A DNA stretch of 64,000 bases from contig CAJOFL010000020.1 of the NCBI GenBank assembly GCA_905233895.1, forward strand, positions 1-64,000, read 5' to 3'. Shown in pieces: positions 1 through 8,691 of the stretch. Made by a program: the position numbers and the translations under genes. A model generated the notes under the pieces. The model was not told where the DNA came from. It was given only the letters and a program-made list of their open reading frames with translations, and ran no database searches. Numbering within the stretch: the first letter of the stretch is position 1; every line of letters begins with the position of its first letter. The stretch comes from an uncultured Bacteroidales bacterium. GTDB lineage: Bacteria; Bacteroidota; Bacteroidia; Bacteroidales; P3.

Positions 1-31
1 CCTATATTTGCCCACCTCGAACCGCCCAAAA

Positions 32-60
32 AACTTTTTTCCGCAGGTTCGGAAAAAGTT
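32..60. repeat. Inverted repeat before the first gene
   Basis: The arms AACTTTTTTCCG and CGGAAAAAGTT are complementary apart from one extra T and enclose a loop of about six bases. The repeat ends two bases before a TATCTTTG -7 box, so it fills the spacer of the promoter for the gene at 101. It could be an operator or the terminator hairpin of a gene left of the window; no T tract follows the right arm, which slightly favours a regulatory role. Confidence 0.5.
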
Positions 61-62
61 CG

Positions 63-70
63 TATCTTTG
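63..70 (+). promoter_or_regulatory. Bacteroidetes -7 box (TATCTTTG)
   Basis: TATCTTTG matches the Bacteroidetes sigma-ABfr -7 consensus TAnnTTTG and lies 31 bases before the ATG at 101. The expected -33 position holds only TTCC, so the upstream element is weak and overlaps the inverted repeat. Confidence 0.6.
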
Positions 71-100
71 CAGTCAATTAATAACCCTTAAAAACATGCT

Positions 101-1474
101 ATGAAAAGATTGACAATATTGTGTTTGTATACCGTTTTATTGGTTTCTCTGTCTCCCGCCTCGGCGCAGGACACTATATTTGGTGTTTACCCATATTATC
201 ACTATAATTGGTATGAATATTGGACAAGCGGACACACTCACGACGATGCTCCTTCTTGCATTTTAGATGGTAACATATACGGATATCCTTTTGTTTTTTT
301 ATGCGGCGTATTCGGTACTCCGCAAGTTATGATACCGGATATATTTGTCCAAGAAATTGCTGTAGAGATGCATTCTGTAACAACATTGAAAGTTAAGGGG
401 ATTACATTACCTATACTTAGTTTGTCCGACTATTGGGTTCGTGACGGGAGTTCTATTTTCAGGAGTTCTCTATTTGACTTGAATCCTGAAGACATATCTG
501 TTCACTATAATGTATACAACAAGAGTATGTCGTTGATATACACACAATCCAAATGTCTGGCAACATTTGATGACACCTCACGATTCATAGAATTTGGCCT
601 CAAACAACTGCCCGAATACGATGGATGGGCGATTAACACATTCGCTCCTTATTATACACCAATGTATGACTTGTTTTTCGATACAACGCTAATTATGACC
701 GATACATTCTATGTCAGCGAAACAATAACCTACGACAACGATACGACAAAACTATATCCATGTATCCCCATATTAAAAGAGCTGCATGGATATGGTGGAA
801 CTACTGGATTAATTCCATGGGAGAGACGGCTATACCGCGACACGTTGTATACCGGTGCATGGCACGAGGAGGAATGCGGCTGGCATATCACCGGTTTTTT
901 CCCAATCATCGAGCGCGACGGCGACACCTGCCCGCAGGTGCGGAACGTGGAGTACTACAAGGGCAGCCCGACGCAGTTCTTCCTACGGTGGCAACGCGGC
1001 GCCAACCACTACGACTGGCAGGTCAGCTACGGCCCGGCGGGCATCGCCCCCGAGGACGGCTCCCTGCTCACCTTCAACCAGCCGCAGACTACGCTCATCA
1101 CTGCCGACCCTGACAGCCACTACGTGGCCTACGTCCGCGCCCGCTGCCGCTTCGCCCGCGACGAGTGGGGCCCTTGGAGCGATTCTGTGAGCATCCACCT
1201 CAACGCCACCGGCATCAACCACCAACTACCAACTCCAGACTTCACGCTCACCCCCAACCCTGCCAGCGGTACGGTGACCATCGGCGGTATCGAGGGCGAG
1301 GCCACCATCGAGATTATCGACATGGCCGGCCGCAAAATAACTGAACACTCAACACTGAGCACTGCACACTCAATCGACATCAGCCGCCTGCCGGCGGGTT
1401 CGTATGTAGTCCGCATCACCACGCCGAAAGGCACCGCTTCGCGGATGCTGGGCGAGGGATTCCGTTTTTTTGAA
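101..1474 (+). CDS. T9SS-sorted exported protein, FN3-like domain (stop codon apparently lost)
   Basis: An N-terminal signal peptide (MKRLTILCLYTVLLVSL...ASAQ) is followed by about 270 unrecognised residues rich in Tyr, Asp and Thr. A fibronectin type III-like segment (about 278-370, CPQVRNVEYY to WGPWSDSVSI) and a type A T9SS sorting domain (about 385-450, TLTPNPASGTVTI, IDMAGRKI, LPAGSYVVRI) come next. The sorting domain normally ends a protein, but here the frame continues into a nuclease. The break falls at seven Ts (1465-1471): one more T would give TTT TTT TGA and end the protein there. DNA up to about 860 is visibly more AT-rich than the FN3/sorting part, suggesting domain shuffling. 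The function of the N-terminal part is unknown. Confidence 0.75.
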
Positions 1475-1486
1475 CAGTTGTACCAA

Positions 1487-1516
1487 TGGCTGCCACGCAA
1501 TAATTGCGTGGTGGCT
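1487..1516. repeat. Hairpin between the two fused coding segments
   Basis: CCACGCAA TAA TTGCGTGG is a perfect 8-bp stem with a three-base loop. It extends through G-T wobbles and further pairs into GGCTG/TGGCT. It sits between the expected end of the T9SS protein and the likely ATG of the nuclease, as an intergenic or terminator structure would, but no T tract follows. Confidence 0.5.
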
Positions 1517-1531
1517 GCGTTATTAATAGGT

Positions 1532-4339
1532 ATGGAACCTTTCCTGATGACAGTGGCGCGACGCATCCTGGCCGAGAACCCGGGGCGGACGGAGCAGGTG
1601 TTGGTGGTGTTCAACAACCACCGCCCCGAGCTCTTCTTGCGCGAGCAGTTCAAGAAAATATCCGCCGCGGAAGGGAAGTCTTTCTTCCTGCCGAAAACGA
1701 TGGTGATCGACGACCTGGTGGCCCAAATGAGCGGCCTGGAGGTGGTACCCCCTGAGTTTCTCATCTTCGAGCTCTACCGCATCCATACCGAACTGGAGGG
1801 CGACGAACGCAAGTACCAGACCTTCGAGGAGTTCATTCCCTTCGGCGAGATGATGCTCAGCGACTTCTCGGAGGTGGACCGCTATATGGTCGACGCCCGC
1901 GACCTCTTCCAGAACCTGCACGGACTGAAGCAGTTGGGCGAATGGAACATCGAAGACCCCGAGATGAGCGACTTCCAGCAGCGCTACCTCCGCTTTTACC
2001 GCTCGCTCTACACCTACTACAGCCGCCTGCGCGAACGCCTCGAGGCCCGCGGCCAAGCCTATGCCGGAATGGCTTACCGCAAGGTGGCCGACGACATCGG
2101 TCGACTTGTAGGCCAATATGACTGGCATTCCGTCTACTTTGTGGGATTCAACGCAATCTCGGAGTGCGAGAAGGCCATCATTGGCGAGTTCGTGCGCGGC
2201 GGCCACGGCCACCTGCTGACCGATGGCGACTCCTACTATTACGACGACCCGCGCCAGGAGGCCGGATACTTCCTGCGCAAGCACAGCCCCGAGTTTGCCG
2301 ACCTGGGGCACTACGGCCCGTCGCTTTTCGCCACCAGGGAAAAGAAAATCACCATCGTGGAATGCCCCGAGAATGTGCTGCAATGCAAGTTCGCCGGACA
2401 ACTGCTGGCTGAACATCCGGAATGGATTGCCGACGGCACGGACGGCACAGCCATAGTGCTGGCCGACGAAAGCCTGCTTATCCCGACCCTCAACGGGCTG
2501 CCCGAACTGGCCGGCCACGACTACCGTGTGAACGTCACCATGGGCTTCCCCTATGCCGACAGCCAGCTGCACTCGCTGGTGCTCAAACTCTTCACCCTCT
2601 ACCGCCGTCACAATGAGCGCGGCTACTACCACACGGACGTGGTGGACGTGCTTGCCGACTGGTATGTCAGCCGCCTGACAGGCCTGGCCGCCGCACGCCA
2701 CACGGTGGAATCAAGGCTCGAGAAAGGAAACCTTGTGAGGGTGACGGCAGAGAAACTGCAGGAGTTGATGCCCGGTTTCGATCTCACCCAAATTCTTCCC
2801 GACGGCGAACTGACTCCCGACGAATGCCTGGAGCAGGTACGACGTGTGGTGGCGCTTTTGGCTGCCGACGGCGCACTTACCGACAACGCACGAGAGCGGC
2901 AGGCAGTCGGCGCTATGGAAGAGGTGGCGGAATATCTTGGACGGCTGCAGGCCGAATACCACTTCATACAAAGTATCGACACCCTCGAGAAGATATACCT
3001 GCGCATAGCACAGCGGCACAATATAGCCTTCCTCGGCGAACCCCTCTCGGGCATGCAGATACTGGGTATGCTCGAGACCCGTAACCTCGACTTCCGCCGA
3101 GTCATCCTCCTCTCGGCCGGCGAAGGGGTGCTGCCCGCCGCACGAAGTGCTTCCACCCTTATACCGCACGAACTGAAACGGGCCATGAACATGCCCACAT
3201 ACGAGGAGAAAGACAGCGTCTACGCCTACAACTTCTACCGCCTGCTGCAACGCGCCGAGGAGGTATATCTGGTCTACAGTTCCGACGCAGCCAGCGCCGG
3301 CAAGGGAGAGGAAAGCCGTCTGCTGAAACAGATACGCCTGGAGATGGCTCGCCGCTTCCCGAAAACGGTGAAGGTGACCGACTGGGTGGTCGACACCGGC
3401 GGCGGCCTGCACCGCAACGACGGGAACGAGGCCGGCACAGCCACCGTCATCAAGAGCGAGGCGGTGCTACAGACCCTCTACCGCAAATCGGAGAAATACG
3501 GCTTCTCGCCGACATCACTCGACCACTTCGTGGAATGCCCGCTGAAATACTACTACATGAGCGTGATGGGCCTCCGCGAGGAGGAGGGCGTAGAAGACGA
3601 CATCGACGCCTCGGAACTCGGCGAGGCAGTACACAACGTGCTGAAAACCATCTACGAACCCTTCGTAGGCCGACGTATTGAAGCCGCCGCAATCAAGAGT
3701 GCGCTCAAGGATATCGAGCCCTTGCTCGACAAGGAGATGGAACACCTCATGGCCGGTGGCCGCAGCAGCGACGGAAAGAATCTCTTCCTGCGCTCGGTGG
3801 CCCTGACCCAGTTGAACCGAGTGCTGGAACGCGAAGCCACCATAGCCGCAAGCCACAACCTGGAGATTGTAGCCGCCGAGAAGGACTACAGCTACACCCT
3901 TTGGGAGCAGGATGGGCACCCCATCAGAATCGGAGGCCGTGTGGACCGAATCGACCGGCTCGACGGAATGCTGCGAGTTATCGACTACAAGACCGGAAGC
4001 CTGGCCGACAGCGAGATATCATTCACCGACCGCAAGGCGGCGATGCCAGGCAAATGGCTGCAGCTGATGTGCTACGCCTTGATGTACCGCCGCCAATTCC
4101 CTTCTGACGAGACACTTCGCACTGGGATCTACCCGCTGAGATACCTGCGTTCCGACGTCAGATTGGCAAGCTGGAACCGTCAGGAAGAAATCACCAACGC
4201 GCTGCTCGACGATTTCGAGGAACGCTTGCGCGAGATGCTAGCATCGCTGCTCGACCGAGAACAGCCGTTCGTTCCAACCCCAAGCCCCACCGCCTGCCGA
4301 TACTGTCCGGCAGCCGCATTTTGTCCGGCGAAAAACTAA
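1532..4339 (+). CDS. PD-(D/E)XK nuclease family protein, AddB/RexB-like
   Basis: Starting at the in-frame ATG at 1532, the product is about 935 residues, a usual length for Bacteroidetes AddB-like proteins. The N-terminal two thirds resemble an inactivated helicase core (VVFNNHRPELFLREQF, RRVILLSAGEGVLPAARS, YAYNFYRLLQRA). The C-terminal nuclease shows GEAVHNVL, GRVDRIDRLDG and VIDYKTG. Four cysteines, in VECPLKYYY and CRYCPAAAFC (C669, C922, C925, C931), fit the C...CxxC-x5-C iron-sulfur pattern of AddB and Cas4. Its expected role is the nuclease subunit of a RecBCD/AddAB-type double-strand break resection complex. No AddA-like helicase gene lies in the window. The upstream 477 codons of the long ORF are the separate T9SS protein. 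Confidence 0.85.
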   Translation: MEPFLMTVARRILAENPGRTEQVLVVFNNHRPELFLREQFKKISAAEGKSFFLPKTMVIDDLVAQMSGLEVVPPEFLIFELYRIHTELEGDERKYQTFEEFIPFGEMMLSDFSEVDRYMVDARDLFQNLHGLKQLGEWNIEDPEMSDFQQRYLRFYRSLYTYYSRLRERLEARGQAYAGMAYRKVADDIGRLVGQYDWHSVYFVGFNAISECEKAIIGEFVRGGHGHLLTDGDSYYYDDPRQEAGYFLRKHSPEFADLGHYGPSLFATREKKITIVECPENVLQCKFAGQLLAEHPEWIADGTDGTAIVLADESLLIPTLNGLPELAGHDYRVNVTMGFPYADSQLHSLVLKLFTLYRRHNERGYYHTDVVDVLADWYVSRLTGLAAARHTVESRLEKGNLVRVTAEKLQELMPGFDLTQILPDGELTPDECLEQVRRVVALLAADGALTDNARERQAVGAMEEVAEYLGRLQAEYHFIQSIDTLEKIYLRIAQRHNIAFLGEPLSGMQILGMLETRNLDFRRVILLSAGEGVLPAARSASTLIPHELKRAMNMPTYEEKDSVYAYNFYRLLQRAEEVYLVYSSDAASAGKGEESRLLKQIRLEMARRFPKTVKVTDWVVDTGGGLHRNDGNEAGTATVIKSEAVLQTLYRKSEKYGFSPTSLDHFVECPLKYYYMSVMGLREEEGVEDDIDASELGEAVHNVLKTIYEPFVGRRIEAAAIKSALKDIEPLLDKEMEHLMAGGRSSDGKNLFLRSVALTQLNRVLEREATIAASHNLEIVAAEKDYSYTLWEQDGHPIRIGGRVDRIDRLDGMLRVIDYKTGSLADSEISFTDRKAAMPGKWLQLMCYALMYRRQFPSDETLRTGIYPLRYLRSDVRLASWNRQEEITNALLDDFEERLREMLASLLDREQPFVPTPSPTACRYCPAAAFCPAKN

Positions 4340-4405
4340 AAAACACTTCGACACAATAAAACAAGGCCTGCATCGTTAATAAAGACGTGTAAGAAAACCA
4401 CCATT

Positions 4406-5584
4406 ATGGACCTCGGCACCTATTTCGAACCCATCGACAGCGCCATTGTCGACTTCAGCACCCGCGAATTCCGCCCGATGCTAGGCGACAGTGTGCTGGC
4501 GCATACCGCCACCGGCGGCTTCCCCGACATCGATGCCGCACAACTGGTGCTGCTGGGAGTCAAGGAAGACCGTGCATCGACGGAGAACCCCGGATGCGCC
4601 GTGGCTCCCGACTATGTGCGGCACTACCTCTACCGCCTGGCAGTACCTCATCCCGACTTCGCCCTTGTCGATCTCGGCAACATAGAACCTGCCGCCACAA
4701 CGCGCGACACCTACTTCGCCCTCATCGAGGTGATGCAATACCTGCTCGACCGCGGAAAGACCGTGATGGTGCTCGGCGGCTCGGACGACCTCGTGTTCCC
4801 CATCTACAAGGCCTATGAGGTGCTAGGTCGCGTAATCAACATCTGCTCCGTCGACTCGCGTTTCAACCTCGAAGGCGGCGACGAAGTCAACTCGTCCAAC
4901 TACCTGCAGCACATCATCCTGCAGCAACCCAACTACCTATTCGACTATGTCGGCATGGGCTATCAAAGCTACTTCGTAGGCAAGGAGATGGTCGACCTGA
5001 TGGATGAACTGAAATTCAGTACCCGCCGCCTTGGCGAACTTCAGGCCGACATCGAACGCTGCGAGCCGCTGGTGCGCTATAGCGACGTGGTTGCAGTGGA
5101 TATAAGCGCCGTGCGCCAAAGCGACGCACCTGCCAACGCCGTGCCCTCGCCCCACGGCTTCTACGGCGAGGAACTCTGTCGCATTTCACGCTTTGCAGGC
5201 ATGAGCGACAAGACCTCCACCTTCGGTCTCTTCGAGATGAACCCCGCTTTCGACCGCGAAGGACAGACGGCCCACATGCTGGCACATGCCCTATGGTTCT
5301 TCATCGAGGGATTCCATTTCCGCATGGGAGACTTCCCCTCACGCGACAAGCAGTCATACCGCCGTTACACCGCCATGCTGGCCGACCACGGCATCGAGAT
5401 TGTCTTCTACAAGAGCCTCAAGAGCGACCGCTGGTGGATGGAGGTTCCCTGCGACGACGAAGAGCGCCGCCAGCGATACCTGCGCCATACCCTCATCCCC
5501 TGCAACTACAGCGACTATCAACGCGCCATGGAGAACGAGATTCCGGAACTCTGGTGGCACTACTACAACCGCCTCAACGGATGA
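4406..5584 (+). CDS. Arginase/formimidoylglutamase family protein, metal ligands altered
   Basis: The 392 residues have the arginase-fold layout found in Bacteroidetes proteins usually labelled formimidoylglutamase: VMVLGGSDDLVFP, ICSVDSRFNLE, VAVDISAVRQSDAP, SPHGFYGEELC. In active ureohydrolases these places read GGxH, DAHxD and DxDxxDP and bind two manganese ions. Here the His of the first motif, the His and second Asp of the second, and much of the third are missing. The fold call is good, but hydrolysis of formimidoylglutamate or arginine is doubtful. No other histidine-degradation gene is nearby. It is followed by a short ORF and lptE in the same direction. Confidence 0.75.
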   Translation: MDLGTYFEPIDSAIVDFSTREFRPMLGDSVLAHTATGGFPDIDAAQLVLLGVKEDRASTENPGCAVAPDYVRHYLYRLAVPHPDFALVDLGNIEPAATTRDTYFALIEVMQYLLDRGKTVMVLGGSDDLVFPIYKAYEVLGRVINICSVDSRFNLEGGDEVNSSNYLQHIILQQPNYLFDYVGMGYQSYFVGKEMVDLMDELKFSTRRLGELQADIERCEPLVRYSDVVAVDISAVRQSDAPANAVPSPHGFYGEELCRISRFAGMSDKTSTFGLFEMNPAFDREGQTAHMLAHALWFFIEGFHFRMGDFPSRDKQSYRRYTAMLADHGIEIVFYKSLKSDRWWMEVPCDDEERRQRYLRHTLIPCNYSDYQRAMENEIPELWWHYYNRLNG

Positions 5585-5642
5585 AGTGAGAAGCGAAAAG
5601 TGAAAAAACTTATCAACGTATTAACGTATCAACGAAATCAAC

Positions 5643-5813
5643 ATGGACCTCAATTTCAAGATAAAAATTGACCAACTCATCAGCGAGGTGTCGGCCTTGA
5701 CCGACCTCACGACCAAAATTGCCGTACTGAACTACATACAACAGGAGTCAGGCTTCCTGCTCTGGCAACTCGAAGATGAACAGAGAATCGACGAGGATTC
5801 GCGTGACTATTAA
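5643..5813 (+). CDS. Small conserved-looking protein, 56 aa
   Basis: An ATG at 5643 opens 56 codons ending in TAA (MDLNFKIKID to DEDSRDY), too short for the ORF track. The product is acidic and probably alpha-helical, with no signal peptide or membrane segment. It ends three bases before the ATG of the LptE-like gene and follows the arginase-like gene by about 58 bases, so it fits an operon. The spacer before it holds simple repeats (TATCAACGTATTAACGTATCAACG). Function unknown; the tight spacing is the main support. Confidence 0.5.
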   Translation: MDLNFKIKIDQLISEVSALTDLTTKIAVLNYIQQESGFLLWQLEDEQRIDEDSRDY

Positions 5814-5816
5814 AAA

Positions 5817-6365
5817 ATGGTAAACAAGAGATTAAAAATGAGAAACCGGTTGACTCAATGCATGGCATTGGTCCTTGTTTTTCATTTTTCACTTTTCATT
5901 TTCAGCGGATGCTCCGGTGGCTATTCCTTCACAGGTGCCTCCATACCGCCTGGGGCAAAGACCATCGCTGTATCCACATTCCCCAACAACGCCCCGACGG
6001 TCAACCCGCAGCTCAGCCAGAAACTCAGCGACGAGTTGCGTAACATGTTCAGCGGACAGACTTCCCTCTCGGTGCTTCCCTCCGGCGACGGCGACATGGA
6101 AGTCAGCGGCGAGATAGTGGGCTACGACACCCGTGCCTCGGCCCTTTCGAGCAGCGACGAGGTGTCGATGAACCGCCTGACCATCACCATCAAAGTACAC
6201 TTCGTCAACAATATCGACCACGACGCCGACTTCGACCAGCAGTTCTCGCGCTACCGCGACTATCCCGCCTCGCAGGACTTCTCCTCGGTGGAAGCAAGCC
6301 TTGTGAGTGAGATTGTAACTGAACTATGCGAGGATGTCTTCAACAAAGCCGTGGTAAACTGGTAG
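5817..6365 (+). CDS. lptE: LptE-like LPS assembly lipoprotein
   Basis: The start is ATG 5817 or the in-frame ATG at 5838 (MRNRLTQCMALVL). A hydrophobic stretch and lipobox FSGC mark an outer-membrane lipoprotein. The mature part (GGYSFTGASIPPGAKTIAVSTFPNN, then PQLSQKLSDELRNMF) matches the Bacteroidetes LptE family, the lipoprotein plug of the LptD translocon that inserts LPS or LOS. The signal-peptide DNA (TTTTTCATTTTTCACTTTTCATTTT) is a low-complexity repeat, so the precise start is uncertain. Its last 40 bases overlap the DUF2723 gene. Confidence 0.8.
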   Translation: MVNKRLKMRNRLTQCMALVLVFHFSLFIFSGCSGGYSFTGASIPPGAKTIAVSTFPNNAPTVNPQLSQKLSDELRNMFSGQTSLSVLPSGDGDMEVSGEIVGYDTRASALSSSDEVSMNRLTITIKVHFVNNIDHDADFDQQFSRYRDYPASQDFSSVEASLVSEIVTELCEDVFNKAVVNW

Positions 6366-8044
6366 CGCCGCTTCTGACGCTACTGGCCACCGTCGTTTAC
6401 CTTCTCACAATGGACCGCTCGGCCTCGTGGTGGGATTGCGGCGAGTTCATCACCACTTCATGGTTACTCGAGGTCGGGCACCCCCCCGGAGCACCATTCT
6501 ACCAACTGGTGGCCCATTGCATGATGCTCCTCTCTTTCGGCAATCCCATGCTCGTAGCCCCCCTGAGCAACGCCCTCTCCGCCATCTGCGGCGGCATCAC
6601 CGTAGGCCTGCTCTACCTTACCATCCTCGAACTAAACACCAAACACTTAACACCAAACACCAAACTAGGTGCCGCGATAGGTGCCCTTTGCTATCTCTTC
6701 TGCGACACCGCATGGTTCTCGGCAGTGGAGAGCGAGGTGTACAGCATGGCAATGTTTTTCTGCTCACTGGACGTCTATCTGATGCTCCGTTGGCGACGCA
6801 CCGGAAATGCCAGGCTGCTACCGCTCATCGCCCTGTTGCTGGGCCTCGGCGTATGCGTCCACCTGATGACGCTCCTTGTGCTTCCGGCACTACTGCTTAT
6901 ATATATCCTAGGTGCCAAGCGGCAATGGCTGCGTGGACTTATTCACATACTGCCATTGTGCCTATTTCTATTCGTCATAGGCCTCACCCCCTATGCCATA
7001 ATCCCTATCCGCGCCGCCGCCAACCCGCCCATCAACGAAGGTCATCCCGCAACGGCACAGGACTTTAAGAAATACCTCCAACGCGAGCAATACGCCAAAG
7101 CACCGCTTTACCCACGTATGTGGCGCGACCGCGATACTGCCAACTGGGATGAATGGACCCTCGGAACCAAAGGAGTGATTGGCAACACGGTATACTACTT
7201 CGGCTACCAACTGACCTATATGTACGGCCGATACCTGATGTACAACTATATCGGCCGCGAGAATTTCCATTGGCATTGTATTGTACTATTCATCCTGCCA
7301 GCCCTGCTTGGAGGATATGGACTCTGGCGCCACCGGAAACACGACCGCAGCAACTACTGGATAGTGATGCTGCTATTCCTCTTCGGCGGCGTGATTCTCA
7401 ACCTATACCTCAACCACCCATGCTATGAACCACGCGAACGCGACTACGCCTATGTGCTGTCCATCTATGCAGTAGCAATATGGATTGGTGTCGGCGCCAG
7501 CGAGATAAGCGGCAAGTGGCGTTGGACCTTACTGCTCGCCCCACTACTGATGGCAGTGGGCAACTGGAGCGACCACGACCGGCACAACTGCCACTCGGTA
7601 CACGACATATCTATGACCCACCTGCAGAGTTGCGACCCCGACGCCATCCTCATCACCCTGGGTGACAACGACACCTTCCCTCTATGGTACCTGCAGCAGG
7701 TTGAAGGCATCCGAACCGACATTGACATCTATAACATCAACCTCACCGGATTTGGCCAGACGATGCGAATCATCCAACGCAACCGCGACAAGCGACCAAT
7801 ATATGTATCGTACTATTTCTTCCAGCGAAATGCCGAATACTACCCTAACCAGTTGCGATGTGAAGGATTCTGCTGGCGGTTGGTATCCCCATCGGAGGTG
7901 GACAATACCGAACCCCTGCAGCGCCACTTGCGTGATTCCATACGCTTCAACATAACGAAACACGAATACGTGCCGCGAGTATCGCAGCGCTTCTTGGAAA
8001 TACCTGAAAAATACTGGACTACCGCCAGCGGAGAGTCTCAATAA
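6326..8044 (+). CDS. DUF2723 family polytopic membrane protein (GT-C-like)
   Basis: The N-terminus carries the DUF2723 signature (SASWWDCGEFITTSWLLEVG, HPPGAPFYQL) and about ten hydrophobic helices follow to roughly residue 410. The C-terminal part is periplasmic-looking (DAILITLGDNDTFPLWYLQQ). DUF2723 proteins are distantly related to protein O-mannosyltransferases of the GT-C class and may glycosylate exported proteins; the substrate is not known. At 572 residues it is much shorter than the roughly 1000-residue members common in Bacteroides. The ATG at 6326 gives a 40-base overlap with lptE and keeps the first membrane helix. The loop NTKHLTPNTK is encoded by a simple repeat (AACACCAAACACTTAACACC). 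It overlaps gldD tail to tail by 26 bases. Confidence 0.8.
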   Translation: MRGCLQQSRGKLVAPLLTLLATVVYLLTMDRSASWWDCGEFITTSWLLEVGHPPGAPFYQLVAHCMMLLSFGNPMLVAPLSNALSAICGGITVGLLYLTILELNTKHLTPNTKLGAAIGALCYLFCDTAWFSAVESEVYSMAMFFCSLDVYLMLRWRRTGNARLLPLIALLLGLGVCVHLMTLLVLPALLLIYILGAKRQWLRGLIHILPLCLFLFVIGLTPYAIIPIRAAANPPINEGHPATAQDFKKYLQREQYAKAPLYPRMWRDRDTANWDEWTLGTKGVIGNTVYYFGYQLTYMYGRYLMYNYIGRENFHWHCIVLFILPALLGGYGLWRHRKHDRSNYWIVMLLFLFGGVILNLYLNHPCYEPRERDYAYVLSIYAVAIWIGVGASEISGKWRWTLLLAPLLMAVGNWSDHDRHNCHSVHDISMTHLQSCDPDAILITLGDNDTFPLWYLQQVEGIRTDIDIYNINLTGFGQTMRIIQRNRDKRPIYVSYYFFQRNAEYYPNQLRCEGFCWRLVSPSEVDNTEPLQRHLRDSIRFNITKHEYVPRVSQRFLEIPEKYWTTASGESQ

Positions 8045-8678
8045 GGTGATCTATATCCTCCTGTATGTAGTTGAGAACCGGCGCCAACGAATCGTTGTTG
8101 GGCGTACGGTTAAGGTATAACGCACCGCGCAGGAAGTGGTGAACAGAGTCGGTGGCATAAAACTGGTACGTGGAGGCTACATTGCGCCCCTTGAGGTGCC
8201 ACCTGACAGCATGTACCGTGTGGTCGTCGCTTTCGAATACCTGCTCGTCGATACCAGAGGCGAACTTATAGTGCTTCTCAAGAAGTCGCGAGGAGGTATC
8301 TATCTGACCACGAAGGTCGTCAGCACCGGCAAGGTGCTTATAGGTGAGAAACACAACACCATCCCATTTCGGATAACGGATATCAAGCCACACCTCACCC
8401 TTGGGGGCATCCTTCTCCGCCAGTTCGACGCAATCGTTTGCTTCGAAGATGAAAGGGAACATCTTGAAGGTGGAGCCACTGAGAACAACCATTGTATCGC
8501 CACTTCCAAAAAAGATGGTATCGCCATGCTTGTACGTAGGCAAGGTATCTACAAGCCAATAGTTGTGTTCCGGCATATCGATACGCAGGTAAGCCTGCGG
8601 CTTGGGAGAATATTCGTTGTTATGGCACCCGACAAGGAGCATCAGGCCAAAAACAATCAGTATCTGTATTTTCTTCAT
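8019..8678 (-). CDS. gldD: Gliding motility lipoprotein GldD
   Basis: The start is placed at MKKIQILIVFGLMLLVGC, which gives a clean lipoprotein signal (lipobox LVGC) and 219 residues; the track ORF is 17 codons longer and runs into pcm. The mature protein matches GldD: PKPQAYLRIDMPEHNYW, PFIFEAND, GEVWLDIRYPKWDGVVFLTY, ASTYQFYATDSVHHFLRGAL and a C-terminal LIETLRW. GldD is an accessory lipoprotein needed for gliding and T9SS function in Flavobacterium and is kept in many non-gliding Bacteroidales. It is the last gene of the trmH-thiL-pcm-gldD run and overlaps the DUF2723 gene tail to tail. Confidence 0.88.
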   Translation of the reverse strand: MKKIQILIVFGLMLLVGCHNNEYSPKPQAYLRIDMPEHNYWLVDTLPTYKHGDTIFFGSGDTMVVLSGSTFKMFPFIFEANDCVELAEKDAPKGEVWLDIRYPKWDGVVFLTYKHLAGADDLRGQIDTSSRLLEKHYKFASGIDEQVFESDDHTVHAVRWHLKGRNVASTYQFYATDSVHHFLRGALYLNRTPNNDSLAPVLNYIQEDIDHLIETLRWR

Positions 8679-8691
8679 CTTTAACTGAACA

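Noticed and set aside
1523-2701. 392-codon ORF on the minus strand
   Set aside because: Antisense to the AddB-like nuclease, without any recognisable domain.
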